This document shows, in pieces, positions 12,401 through 25,329 of a stretch of DNA of 64,000 nt; position 1 is the first letter of the stretch, and each line of letters opens with the position of its first letter. Where the stretch lies: assembly GCA_949825025.1 (NCBI GenBank), contig OX463778.1, positions 14,780,171 to 14,844,170 on the forward strand, in the 5' to 3' direction. The notes under the pieces are model-generated. The model made no database searches, was not told the origin of the DNA, and saw only the letters and a list, made by a program, of their open reading frames with translations. The translations under genes and the position numbers were made by a program. This DNA is from Siphlonurus alternatus (Eukaryota; Arthropoda; Insecta; Ephemeroptera; Siphlonuridae).

Positions 12401-13599
12401 TAATTTTTTTCTGCATACAATGAATCGTAAAACTATCCAATAGAATCTAGATTGCTCCTACTACTTTATATTTAATACCAGCATGATATTTTTTTTTCTT
12501 ATTTTTTTATATTTTTGGTTAGTATATTTATTTTTTATTTTTATATTTTTTTTTGTAATATATCTTACAAGTATCTTATAATTGTTTAAATCTTCTTATT
12601 TATTTATAACTGCATGACAGTACAGGAGTACAGGAAAAAAATTTAGTACGTTAAATAAAAATATAAATTTTGTATTTTGTGTATAGTTTTGGTTTTAATA
12701 GACACAATTCAAGAAGGAGTTACACAAAAAGATAACCAGGTTTTCCAACACTAACTGCTTGAAGTGTCATTGAATTAAGACTGACAATAAACCGTGGTTA
12801 ATGAAAATCTCGGTTAACTTCGTGAATCACGTCCATAAACTCTTGACTAACATTTTATACTACAAAATATTACTAAAATTATTACTGCTTTATTTTCTAT
12901 TTTTAAGTGCTTTTAATTTACATGATATTAATCTTAATAACAAAAATCTGTCTTTATAATTTGATATAAATTTGTATAGACTTTTTAAAATCAGTATAAA
13001 ATGATCGGCATTTTTGTCACGACATTTAAATTATAGACCCTTAGTCAGATTAGTCATCAGATAAGACATAATTAAGACCGAAATTGATTATAATTACGAG
13101 GTCAGTGCGTGACTGGTGTTGTGCGGGCTGCGTTCTCACATTGTTTTGAACAGCGACCATGGCATGCATGGCTTGCTTTAAAGTCACCATGTCGCCTCGA
13201 ACTGACGTCAACAGTGTCAACACCATCGTCTTTTAGGAGTGCATGTATTGTCTTTCGAAGCTGATTATTGGGTAAATAAACGGATAAAATACCCTTTGAA
13301 AAATACCATGATTGATTGTAAATTTGAATTGGCATTAGGACAAAATGCTCCATACAGCCACCAAATAAATGTATAGATAACTTTGATAACAGTGTGATTT
13401 TAGTCTGTGAGATTTGACAAAATACCCTCGGATTTAATACCAAGGCAAAATACCCTCGAAAATGTTATTGGTATAGGCTACTGCTGGCTTTATTATTTTA
13501 TTCATGGCGAACTATTCCGAAAGTTGCACGATAAAAATATAGTGAAGACCAAACTTCTTCAAGTTGCTGTTGTAAGCTATCCTCACTACTTCTATTAAC
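12401..13599. other. AT-rich DNA; open frame on the minus strand of doubtful status
   Basis: A minus-strand frame over 13102-13443 is open for 113 codons with ordinary amino-acid variety in its second half, including a Cys/His-rich end. I recognise no domain, and there is no start context or splice support. The string AAAATACCCTCG occurs twice, 29 bases apart (from about 13418 and 13447), with a weaker third copy near 13287. TGACGTCA lies at 13203-13210. Confidence 0.35.
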
Positions 13600-13700
13600 G
13601 TCCTCTCGTTGAATGGAGTCGCGGTGTCCATTCAACTGGCGAACATTCCTCATGATGACGTCACCGTCTGCAAAGACGAGGTGACATCACGGGTCCTAAT
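13600..13700. promoter_or_regulatory. Structured island: perfect hairpin plus CRE-centred imperfect palindrome
   Basis: GTTGAATGGA at 13608-13617 is the exact reverse complement of TCCATTCAAC at 13627-13636, with a 9-base loop. Immediately downstream, TGACGTCACC (13656-13665) pairs imperfectly with GGTGACATCA (13680-13689) across GTCTGCAAAGAC-like sequence. The block is more GC-rich than its flanks. It could be a regulatory site cluster or a small foldback relic. Confidence 0.35.
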
Positions 13701-16018
13701 GAAATCAGTCCATTGATAACAGATTCATGTGCAAACTAATGAATGACATTCAAGTTACAAAAAAGTTCATTTTCATGACACATGTTTTATAAGCAGCTCA
13801 AATGTGTTAAAAGAGAGATTGGCTTATAGAAAGAACCCAAGCATTCTTTTATATTTAAATTATGGTTTATACAATTAAGTTTAATGAATTTCATTCACAA
13901 CAAATACTTCTGTTGAATCTTGTGATGCTACTACGTTCTTTATTTCATGTAAAATATAATTATATACCCGTAACTGTGGCGTTTTACAAACATTTTAGGT
14001 ATTATTAGAATTTTTTTGGATATAATTTGATATCAAATTCCTTTGAGAGTAACTATAAATCTGATAATAAAAAAAATCTTAGCCCTAAGTTTATTGTAAA
14101 TATGTAATATATTCACAAATAATATTAAATATTTAATGTGCCTATGTACACTTTAATCCTTGATGATTTGTTCTACCAAATATGATACAAAAACATTTAA
14201 GTAAAAAAAAATTCTAAGTTACTCTTAGCAAAAGTAACGACTAAAAATGGTTTATAACCAAAAGTTGCGTTCAATGTAAATTCTCTGTATATTAAGTAAG
14301 GACTTGCGTATATAGTGATATAAGAATTTCGTATTATTATACTAAAGTAGCATCATCACGATTTAATAAGCCCGGATGTTTATGTAAAATAATATTTAAG
14401 ATTTAAATGAAGTTATTGTTCTATTGTTTTATATAATTTCAATTCTAACTTTATCTAGCCAATTTTTGGATACATTTTTATGTAAATTATTTTTATTATA
14501 AACATAATAAATTATTATGTTGGAATATTATGATTTAAAATTCATGAAAAAATATAAGTTCTGCATGGACCAGTGCGAATCATAGGAGGTCATGTAAATT
14601 ATATAACATTATAATATTGCTATATCATGTATTATATACACACTTTGATGAAGGGGGGAGGGGGGAGAAAGAAGGCTCTCAAATTTTTAGATTTAACATT
14701 TGCAATATATTAATTCCCCCCACTCCTATATTTTATTAACAATAGTCTTATGACGCCTCTTTCTCAATTTTTTTTTCTGGATCCGCGCCTACTTTAATTA
14801 ATCAAGTGCGTTAATGAATTAAAATATTTCTCAATCTAAAATCATTCATTGTTTTCTTGTGTTATAAATATACGTGATATTAGGCCATATTTAGTTTTTG
14901 CGCATCATTATTTTCAAAAACAAACTACATTCCAATCAATCACATGATAATGACGTCACAAATTATAATCCAATTATTTGCTTATAGATTTCTCTTATTG
15001 GCATATGAAGGTGTTGATGAAATCTAAAAAACTACGCGCCTCTGTTCAAAGTACGTTGATAATCAGTCTGCAAATCTTAAAGTCTAGAAGCTTGTTTAAC
15101 TTTTTTTTTTCTTATTACACACACGAGATAAAGTCTAAACTCTTTACTTCTGTAATAAGATTATAAAAAAAAAATACAAAAAAGACAAAAAATTAATTAA
15201 AATATACTTTTAAATTAAATTTTTAAATAAACTAGTAGATTATCTTTAAAAGAGAGAAGAGCGGTTTCTTTTAAAGTCTATAGCCATTCAAAACAACTTG
15301 TTTTTTTTTTAGTACTTATACATGAAAAAAAAAAAAAATTGTAACCTTTTTTTTTTAATGTCTTAGATTATTTACGTGGATGAAAATAACTTAAATCAAA
15401 GTTTAATGGAAAAATTTCTTATTTCATATCTCTGATAGAAATATAAATATAAATTTTGCTATTTGCGGTGACTGGGCTCTTTTGCTGCGGTAATTTTCTT
15501 CTCTGTGCTATTATCATACGCATGCATGCATTATGTACGTGGCCACCGGGTTCGGGCATTACGCCAAACCAGCAAACTCTACCTCCCTCCTTCATATACA
15601 AATCTGGTGCCGTCCACCTTCTTTAATAACATAAATCCTTTTCAAATTTTTTTTTGTTATATAAAAATCCCACCTTGTGGAATCTTGACTTTTTTTTATT
15701 TCAAGGTTATAGTCGACATTCATTATTCATCCTTGTATAATAAAAGAAGACACAATTAATGAAGAAGTTAAAAAATATATTAAATAAAAATTTTATAATT
15801 TATATTTACGAATAATAATAAAAAAAATATTCGGGTGGTTTTTATTTTATATAAAAGATCGTAAGATTTGATTACATTTTTCTAAAATAAATGTCACAAA
15901 GTCATTAATGATGTTATGTGCTCTCATTTGAATCACTAATGTTACGCGAGTCATTAAAAAAAAAAAATCAAACTGAAGGTAAACCATCACTTAAAGAAGT
16001 TTATTTTTTGGAACAACA

Positions 16019-16056
<38 letters not shown>

Positions 16057-18379
16057 GGTTGTTATATATACTGTATTAAGTTTGTTAACTTTGAGAAAAC
16101 TTTTAAGAGTTTTTCTTTTAGATGTATATCTACGTAACGTAATAGAATTTTTTGTATATATAAATGTAAATCAATTAACATAAGGTCTTTAGTGTATGTC
16201 GTGTATATGTGGGATTGTGATTTGATCATTTTGCACGTTTTATTTTAAACCTGTGGTTGAATAATGTAAAAGCACACACATGATACAAAAAAATACGCAT
16301 ATTTTATTAATTATTGCTCTTTTTAATTTACTTAAAACTCGTTTTTGATTTGTGATAATTGTTTTTTATATACATTATATAATTATAAACTGCAGCTTAT
16401 ATATACTATATGTTGGCTCAGCATACAATTGACATTATAAATGTATAAAGGTTGTCTATGACAAATATGTGTGTTAAGATCCAAATTATTTAGAGTATAT
16501 TCATCTTATAGTATGTTTTGCCAATACTTTAAACTAAAAATACGGTTCACTGAGTACATAAGTATTTATAATGTACCAGATACGATCATGATAATCAACT
16601 TTTATGATTGGAAAAATAATTGATTTTCAATAAACAATCTAATTTTTTTTTATTAAAGTTTTATTACATATAATAAAATACAGTTTACTTTTATAGTGTA
16701 TAGTTATTATAAATTGGATAAGTCTTAAATTATTTTTACACTTAATTTAAAATAACAACATGTTTGAAATGTGAAAATGACAGTGTAATGTTTTAAAAAG
16801 AGAGGGCTTGTTGGTATTATTATTATTAACATAACCGCGTCTCGTCCTGTTGTATTTATGTTGTGTGTAAAAGAAGAAGCACTACTCTCTAGATGTTATT
16901 CTCACAAATATCTCAACAGTTTGGTGAACTGCCAGCAAATTGAACTTTTCGGTTATAGAGAGAACGTTTGTTGAAAAGCTACTAATGATTTTTCTAATTA
17001 AGCGAGTTTAGTTTTTGAGACTCTTGTGTGCGTAAAACGGAAACATCACATGATCTTGTGACGTCATCATATATTAAGCACGTACTTACATTCTTATTAT
17101 TTTTGTATTTACCTATATAGTACAGACTTTTAAGGTATGAATCTTAATATAACTTGTCCTATAACAGGAAAAATACACCTATATAATGTAACCCTAAAAG
17201 TTAATCAACCGTGTGTAGTTTTTTGTGAGCGTTGATAATAAATACGTAAATATGTATAGACGTGGGGAAATTATAACGGAGTCAAAAAAGGTGTATGATT
17301 TTGAATAATTATAGCATATTATACAAAGATTATTAGAAGAACTACACACCTTACCACCTCCAAATTTAAATATTTGCATTTTCATGGCTCTTATAGCTGT
17401 GAGACCAACAAAGTCGACCGGGGTGACGTTCAAAATGTAAATAATTCGTAACAAAAATCACAAGTGTGATGGCATTGAATAAAATATCTAAAAAAGGACT
17501 TAAACCGTTTTTCTCTTTACCGACGCATGGATTTATGTTGTTTTAAATATTCCACGACAGTACAGACATTTGCCGACTATTATTTGGCACCGAATAATCA
17601 TGAATTTTTTAAAACATAAAATTGAATTTCTTATAATATGAACGTAAAATATTTTACTCATTGAATTAATATACTTTATGCTTGTCTTAATTAATTTATT
17701 ACTTTAAAATGACAGTTGATTTTAATCACTGTGATTTGCTACGCTATATTTTTTTTTGCAACTACTAGTTTTATATATTATGTATATTAAATTATATTAA
17801 GATGATTTTTAAAAGTTTTTTTTTATTATAATAAACTGTCATAAGTTAAATTTTATATCTAAATTTATTTTGACACTTAAACCACTTACGGAAATGAAGT
17901 ATTTTGATAAAGTAGTTTGATAAGATATCATAAGATATCATGTACTTTCTATTTTTTTTTCTTAATATTTACATTTCTAAATTCAATAAATTGTTTATTG
18001 AGATATATTTATTGCCTGTTAAAATGTTCAGGTTATATTTTTTCAAAGAAAAATAACCATTTAACGTCATCCGGTTGTTTTAAATGAGTCGTAACTTTTT
18101 TTTTAAATAGTGATACCTATATAGAAAATTTTATTAGTATATAGATAAAAATGTTATTTCTCACATGATACAGCTGCTTTATTAAAAAATAACATTCACG
18201 GTTTTCAGTTCTATAGTACTATTGGTGTTGGTAATGGCATTGCTCACACCTAGCTGCAGCTGTGGTTCACCCTCAAAGGCTGTTGGTTCACAAACGTATG
18301 GTCCACCAAAAAACCTCAGGGGCAAGGGCCAATAATGATAAACATCAGCCTTCCTTAGGTTAAATATATTGTATTATAC
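13701..18379. other. AT-rich DNA, no gene seen
   Basis: Long AT-rich tract with TGACGTCA at 14951-14958 and 17059-17066. All open frames here are short (60-86 codons) and unrecognised. A pure A run of about 29 lies at 16023-16051. A moderately complex patch at 15470-15600 carries overlapping short open frames on both strands and nothing decisive. Confidence 0.5.
16023..16051. repeat. Poly-A run
   Basis: About 29 uninterrupted A residues. It might be the tail of an old retroposed copy, but I see no recognisable retroelement or target duplication next to it. Confidence 0.9.
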
Positions 18380-18385
18380 TTAGGC

Positions 18386-18700
18386 CGTGTCTCATTTAAA
18401 GAATGCGAACTAAAAGTGTATACACTTCAAATACTAATTTAGTATAAATACTTATTTTAAATGAGACAACTTTACTGTAAACTAGCGCCAACACTTCGTA
18501 GTGTCAAAAGTTGGAAACATTTGCATCAGCTGATCAATGTTAAAAAATTTAGTGTCTGTGTTAGTGTTTGAAGTTGCTATTTCAAACACTAAATACTAGA
18601 CCCTTCAAACCCTTCAAATACTTGAACACTTGCGCTAATTGAGACAACAGTTAGTGTCAATATGGCGTCAACACTTCAAAAAATTGACAATCGATAATGT
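18386..18700. mobile_element. Degenerate composite foldback
   Basis: GTGTCTCATTTAAAG at about 18391 is matched in inverse by TTTAAATGAGACAAC near 18460. A further inverse match, GCTAATTGAGACAACAG, lies near 18636-18652. The strings GCGCCAACACTTC and GGCGTCAACACTTC recur at about 18486 and 18664. The pattern suggests two overlapping or nested short inverted-repeat elements. I could not fix the ends or a target-site duplication. Confidence 0.4.
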
Positions 18701-19667
18701 GTTTAGTGTGCATTTTTGTGTATTGGCATTCATTCTTAAATATATGACCGTATTTAAAAAATCCAAACTTCGAAATATAAGAATTGTCTATTGTTTTACT
18801 AAAAAAAAACTTTCTTAAAAAAAAAAGACATGTATAAAAAAAAAAGATTGTATTATATTTTATTTAAATGATAAATGTAACTCTATCATCAGTATCTTAT
18901 ATAGAGTTAAAGTCTTTCTTTGCTTGTTTTGCTTCCACCTGCCCCCCTTTTTTTACATTTTATTTTATCTGAATATATTGTGGAAACTTTTAGTATTATT
19001 GTGTGATCATTTCCATACTAGTTCGTCCCCATACTCCCACGTAAATTTTTATCCTTGGGAAGAAATCGGCAGCAGCTGCAGAACGCGTTATTTTCTCTCT
19101 AGATATAATACAACAAAAGCACGCACCTTTGTCCAAACTTGAAATGTTTTTTTTTATTTAATTTAATTATTAAAAGTCTTAATTAATGTTTTATCCATTA
19201 GTTTTTTTTTTAAATTACTCATAAAGATTAACAAAATACTTTATAAAAGTGATAAAAAAGGAAAGCTCTTTAAAACAACGTTTTTTTTTTTAATTATTTT
19301 ATTATTATAGTTTTTTTATTACATGTTTTTTTATGTAGTAGACCGGGTACGTATAAAGAAATGGGTTTTAACATTTTATCGTTAATTGTCGTTTTTCTAT
19401 ATAACGTACTGTGAGCTATTTACCATAATGTGATGTAACTGATGTATTTTGACCAAGGTATATGGTCCAGTAGCAAAGATCTGCAGCTGAGAAGATGAAG
19501 AAACGGATTTAAGAGGGGAGGAGCAGGAAAAATAATATTATAGTTCTCGAAGGGTGACCATTCTCCACCCCTAATATAGCAAAGTATACCCCTGCATGTT
19601 TATACTGTTCATAGGCAAAGAAATAGCATTATGTACATCGTATGAATGAAATTTTCTTATAGCTGTG
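18701..19667. other. AT-rich DNA, no gene seen
   Basis: AT-rich unique sequence with long T runs. An open frame at 18924-19142 gives an unrecognised 72-residue peptide. Nothing else is supported. Confidence 0.5.
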
Positions 19668-19669
19668 TA

Positions 19670-21749
19670 CCCGAGTAAAAAAGTTTTGCTATATATTTAC
19701 GTTATTTTAGCTATTGGAGTGACCTTTATTTTTGCTTGACTTTTGCTTGACTTTTGCTTTATATGTGTCGAAATATAGGTCCATAAAGGTCCGAAGTTAA
19801 AGGCAAAATAAAGCAACAAGCTTTATCATTCCTTTAACTTACATATATATCTGCATTACGCTCTTTAAAGGCACATAAATTTCCAACATTTTTCAAATAA
19901 GCTTATTGCATTAGATATATATAACCTCTAATTCACCAATACTGCTTTTATTTTACCTCTATTCAAACCTTAAATGGCACATAATTCTGCAATATAAAAA
20001 AAGGTGCTATATATTTACATTATTTTAGTTGTACGAAGGACGTATATTTTTGCTTGACTTTTCCTTTATATGTGTCGAAATATAGGTCGGTAAAGATCCA
20101 TAAATAAAGCAAAAATAAAGCACTTTGCTTTATCTTTCATTTATAAATGCAATATTCTTGAAATATCAACTTCTGCTTGTTTATGCTAACCTACCTACCT
20201 ACACTAACTACACGGACCTGCCTTCCTAACGCAAGAGCTATATACGCACTCTTACTAGAGGAGGGGTAAAATTCGTATATATGCTTCACGACTCCGTGAC
20301 AAGCCGAGCCGAGTCTTAGAGAATTATATGTTAATTATTAAATCAGGTAATTCACGCTTCGCAGTGAAAACATTTTTGTTAACATGACCCCTACTGAACA
20401 AGTAAAACTGATACTTTTCTTTTAATATTGCATTGTTCATATTAAAAAAAAAATACAACTTATTCTGACTAACAGGTTCAGAGTTCATGATGCCAGCTCG
20501 TATTTATCAAATTAAAGTGTTACTTTATACATACGTAGTATAACCTAATCAATTTTATTATCTGATAATTAAATAAAACCTGAATTTCCCTCAATCTCAA
20601 ACAGATATTATAATTATAATATATCTTTTAAACCTACAAAATAGCAGATATAAAGGTAGAATAAGACTTCATAAATAATTATAATATATAAATAATCAAC
20701 ATTTCTGTCATATTTCTAGTGTTCTATTAGAAGCCATTAAGATCATGGAAGTGCCGTAATAGAGGTGAAATAGTGGTTTTAAATTGGTTAGAGAGAGCTA
20801 AATTTCCTCTAATTTTAATATAAGCATATAGAAGCAACAGTTATCTTTAAACCTATAATATGGCATGAAAAAAATGTTAGGTTTCTGCCTGTAAAGTTCC
20901 AATAATTTTGCTTTACTGATATACGCGTACATACATTTAAATTGCCTCTATTTTCAATATAAGAATATTGCTTTTGTCATATATTTTAAACTAATAATAA
21001 AGCATGTATAAAGATAGGAAGTAGTACATATATACCAAGTATATATTTCCTCTATCTTTAGTGTTACCTAAGATAACCATAAACATATTTCAGGTGAAGT
21101 AATAGTGGTAATATAGTGGTTGCAAATAGGTTCAGTGACATCTAAATGTCTTCTACTTTTAATATAAGCATATATAAGTAAATGTAACTTTTATACCTGT
21201 ATAATGGCATAAATAAATTAAAGGTCTCTCTGCTCTAAATTACCAATATTTTTACATTATTGGTAAAGAAAATCTCTATCCCTCATAAACATGTATTATA
21301 TGAAGAATAAAGGTTTGATATAGGTAAAGTATCTTTATATATAATTTAAGAAACCTATATTTTTTGTTTAACAATATGTGTAATATAAATTATATTCATA
21401 GGCCTTTTATACGTTATTTTAAAGATGTATCCTCTCAATATATTTGCTTTACCAATAAAGGTCTCCTCTTTCAGCATAAATGAAAAATAACGTAAAAATA
21501 ATGATTTTATATATATTTTCTCATCTATATTTCTCATCTATATAAGCTATATCGTTATATGAAGTGGTTATAGGAAATACAAAGATTATTTAAAGGTATT
21601 TTATATGTAACGACCTTTATCACTTTTCCCCAATTTCTTCGCGTATAGGTTGGTGTTGGTCATATATAGGTGATAAAGCAAAATTTTGGCACTTAAAGCC
21701 ACAATACAGGTGTTATATATGTTTTATATGTGAAACTTTTTTACTCGGG
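19670..21749. mobile_element. 2.08-kb non-autonomous element built of ~320-345-bp units
   Basis: The left terminus reads CCCGAGTAAAAAAGTTT and the right terminus is its exact reverse complement, AAACTTTTTTACTCGGG. Each is flanked by TA, which suggests a TA target duplication. The interior is degenerate tandem repeat. ATATATTTAC followed by TTATTTTAG and TTTTTGCTTGACTTT recurs with a spacing of about 318 bp (from 19691 and 20009). AATATAAGCATATA recurs with a spacing of about 344 bp (20817 and 21161). No open frame of note is present, so it cannot encode a transposase. I cannot assign a superfamily beyond a TA-flanked DNA element. Confidence 0.75.
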
Positions 21750-21938
21750 TATGCATTAAAAAAATTACCCACATTAAGTTTTTTTATTGCATGGTTTAGT
21801 AATTCTATATTTTCAAACAAAGTTAATAGGGACTTATTGCTATATAGCAGTTAAAAATGTCAGTTTCCTATCTTGCTTCATTGATAGTGCATGAGAATTG
21901 TTCATGTGTTAGTCTATTTGCACCACAGAGACCCAATA

Positions 21939-22057
21939 AGTGTGTTCGTAAACCCTGTTCAGAGTACACTTTCTACACCTTATAATCGACCTTTTGCACT
22001 TTGACATAAGGTCGATTAGGTGCAGAAAGTGTACACCGGCAGGGTTTACGTACCTAT
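21939..22057. mobile_element. Short foldback element, family I copy 1
   Basis: The left arm (GTTCGTAAACCCTG, then GTACACTTTCT, then ATCGACCTT) is matched by the right arm (AAGGTCGAT, then AGAAAGTGTACAC, then CAGGGTTTACG), forming a hairpin of about 119 bp. TA lies just outside the left arm and a TA is near the right end, but the right boundary is uncertain. The second copy, at 60279-60397, shares only the GTTCGTAAA terminus. Confidence 0.7.
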
Positions 22058-24289
22058 TTATTATGAAGTTGTGATTATATCAAATAAAAAATAATTATAT
22101 AAAAACCAAAATCGAATTGATTTAAAAATATCATGCATAGCTTCTCAAATATATTCCACATTGTTATTTGATACAATGAAGGTGTCTGTGAAGTTAGCAG
22201 CTATAGCAATTTTCTGTGTACATTTGACATTGGTCGTGGCTGGGTGATCATTTCGAAGAAAAAGAAACCGAACGTTATTATCCAATAATATCGAGCAAAA
22301 GGAGGAGGACCTTGGCACACGCCTTTTCTGTGAAACATCAAGACGATTGTAAAACTTGGTGGACGGGCTATCGTCTACAATAGCAATCAATGCCAAGGCA
22401 GGCGGCAGCTGATCAAAATCTGCATGAATATAAGCAGACAAGCGTATATATATAGAGACGAGCAATTGTTAAGGGGAAAAAATCGAGTTGTGCTGTGTTA
22501 TCCAACTATAAAAGTTTTAAATTGGCGAACATTTCTTTATATGCATCATGGCATATCATCTTGGATAATATAAAAGATTGTTACTGGTCTTCACAATTGT
22601 TTTCATACGGACATTTCATATATAACTGAAGGTTAAATACTTTATATATTATATTCTCCCCTTCCCCCCTCCTCCTATCTTATCATCCTCCCTTTTGGCA
22701 TCTGTATATTATGAAGAAAACCTGTTTTAACATGATTTTTGTTAAAGGTAAAAATTTTAATTTGAAAGAGTTTCATTCTTATATTATTAAAAATATTATA
22801 GATTTATATATTTAATATTGACATTGCTTGTTAAAATTTTTATATTTTTTGACAAGAAAATCATGATTAGAATAATATCTTATAACATAAATTTTAAAGT
22901 ATTTTTCTTTAAAGTTTTATCATTTAAATAAAAAATATATTTATCTTATGATGTCTAATATATATTTTTTAGAACAATGGGAAAATTCATAGTGCAGATC
23001 GTTGTGTAGATTTGTATTTAATTTTGTATAACTAAAGAGTTTCTTTAAAAAAAAAATGTACAATAATTTGCGGGTAAAGATTATAGATGGTCAATCAAGT
23101 GAAACGGCTTTACGTCATTAATATCTTTAGAATTTTGTTGGAGAATAAGTTTAGTAACAAGTTTTCTTCTTTTCTCATCATTTTTATATAAAAAAAAAAA
23201 ACACCGCACCTTAGGGCAAATACATAATATAAGATTTTCTGATTCGTCTCATCTATAACCTCTGAAATATCCTTTCAGATCCGTTCATGTCGTCTTTTCT
23301 GTGAAAACGTTCCTTAAAAAAAATACATACATATAAGTGAAGAAAAGAAAGATCATTTTTCATATAGCTTCTTCTTCTTTTCCTTCCATATAGGCTCGGT
23401 CCATATATAGGGTCCTAATCTGTCTAGTGTATGCCTGGCCATGTCATGCAAGGCGGCTATGAAGGGTTTTTTTTTAATGTAAAAGCTTACTATACTATAG
23501 TAAATACAAAAAATGCGTTTGCTTTTAATAGTTTACTAAAAAAATCCCCTCTGACCTGGCTAGTATTATAAAAAAAAAGGATAGATTTTTTTTATATATA
23601 TCCTATGAAGGATTATTTTTTAAAAAATGTAAAAAAATGTTTGGTAAAAAGTATAAGGGTGCAGTGAACAGATTCTCCCCGGCTGACTATAATAAGGGTG
23701 GGGAAGGGTTGCAGTAGCGACTCATCCATCTTCGTCATATAGTGACGTCACGGGTTACCAGAGAAGCGGAAAAACGGCGCGACCAACGGTCGCTGAACGC
23801 TTGACGAAATCCTCCTCGTCAACTAATGATCCTAACGATCGCAGCCTCTCAACAAAGATGTTGTATCATACAGAATTAAAGACCTTTTGTTGACTTCTTT
23901 TTTAAAAAAATCTTTATGACAGCTTTTATATGGATGAGTTAAAAAATTAGTGACTTAAAAAAATAAAAAATGATTTTTTTTTTAATACAATAAGAATAAT
24001 GAAATATCGTGCGATTCTTTTCTTCTTATTTTAAAATAATTGTTGTAATTATGCATTTTCTCCATCTGTTTATGTTGAAAAAAAAAACAATAACAATAAC
24101 ATTATAATGTTATATAATTTTAATAATCTCTTAATTTTGAATTCAATAACACCTTTTTGATGTAACTACGTTATAAAATAATTTTTTTCATCGATTATAT
24201 TTTATAGTAATAAATTAATATAATTAAAAATGAAGTACAAGCTTTGAATACTTAAAACCTGCATATTAAAATTAAATAACACGTTTCCG
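22058..24289. other. AT-rich DNA, no gene established
   Basis: A minus-strand frame of 106 codons (22145-22465) in a less AT-rich patch matches no family I know and lacks splice context. TGACGTCA occurs at 23743-23750 in a more GC-rich patch (about 23670-23850). The remainder is AT-rich with homopolymer runs. Confidence 0.45.
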
Positions 24290-24610
24290 CACACAATAAT
24301 GCGGACAACAGCATCTTGAATAATTACCTTCAATTACTTTTGTTTCATTGAATTACTCTATAACATGAAACACTTGCCATAATTAACCATAATTGTGACT
24401 TGCTGCAAACAATATTATCATTGGCCGAGTTTGCTCCTCGATGGTCGGTGATGCATGTTATTAGAGCGGTCAGGCAGGTGAGATAGGAGGCAGCTGTGGC
24501 GCGGGAGGAGGATTTCACCTGGACCTGCGGCGGCCACCAACTGGACTGCTGCAGTCGTGGACACCCCCCCTAGTGTCAAAACTTCTTTGGGTTGCACCTC
24601 GAGCCATCAA
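24290..24610. promoter_or_regulatory. Island with TAAT cores and E-boxes, candidate enhancer
   Basis: The left half carries clustered AATTA/TAATT cores in an otherwise non-repetitive stretch (24320-24420). The right half (24460-24575) is GC-rich and holds CAGGTG, CAGCTG and CACCTG E-boxes within about 60 bases. An open + strand frame of about 58 codons crosses the GC-rich part but has no ATG or clear splice sites. I favour a cis-regulatory element over an exon. Confidence 0.3.
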
Positions 24611-24881
24611 AACGTTACCTTTTTTTCTTTTTTTGTTTTAGCTGTGAATGAAAATTAGATAGAAATATGCAATTTTTGCAAGGTAAAATGAATATATATT
24701 AATACAGTCTATTCATTCCATACAGAAGTAAAGTACACAGTTCTGATATTATAAATTATTAAAAGAAGCGATAAGTGTAATTATAAATTGTTTCAAAATT
24801 AATAACACAGAACTAGTCGTCCGCAAGAATTATTTTCTGGGTACAGTCTTTGAGTTATCCAAGGTATCTCCTATACATGTA

Positions 24882-25329
24882 CAGTCACTGCCTTGGAAAA
24901 TTTTTCATGCACCAAAATGTATTGTTCAGATAATGGACAATTTGCATGACATTTTTTTATTACAGAAATGGTATAGAGGGTACCAAATTATGTTACTCTG
25001 AATTTTTTCAGATTTTATTGAGAGCGGGACCTATTTTTAAAAAATTATTGAAATTTAGTTTTATGACGTCACGGGCGCTTAGCGCCTGTCCTTTTTTTAA
25101 GGACAGACTCCTCGTGACGTCATAAAATCGACTTTCAATCATTTTTTTAAAAATAGTTCCCGGTCTCTAAAAAATCTGAAAAAAATCAGAGTAGCATAAC
25201 TTTGCACCCTCTATCCATTTCTCCAATAAAAAAATGCCTTGCAAATTGTCCATTGAAATAATTCAAAATAATACAGGGCACAGCTGTTAGCCATCTGTTA
25301 GTCGCGGAAATTTTTCAATGTAGTGACTG
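24882..25329. mobile_element. 448-bp Tc1/mariner-type foldback MITE
   Basis: The left end CAGTCACTGCCTTGGAAAAT matches the reverse complement of the right end, CAGTCACTACATTGAAAAAT, and TA flanks both ends. Pairing continues through almost the whole element, including AATGGACAATTTGCA, TAGAGGGT and TCAGATTTT. Near the centre of the stem each arm carries TGACGTCA (25064-25071 and 25115-25122). CAGT ends with a TA duplication are typical of Tc1/mariner non-autonomous elements. There is no coding capacity. Confidence 0.85.

Noticed and set aside
13102..13443. 113-codon minus-strand open frame with a Cys/His-rich end
   Set aside because: No recognisable domain, no splice or promoter context, and its N-terminal part lies in AT-rich DNA with short repeats.
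16023..16051. Tail of a LINE or processed pseudogene
   Set aside because: No coding remnant or target duplication is visible next to the A run.
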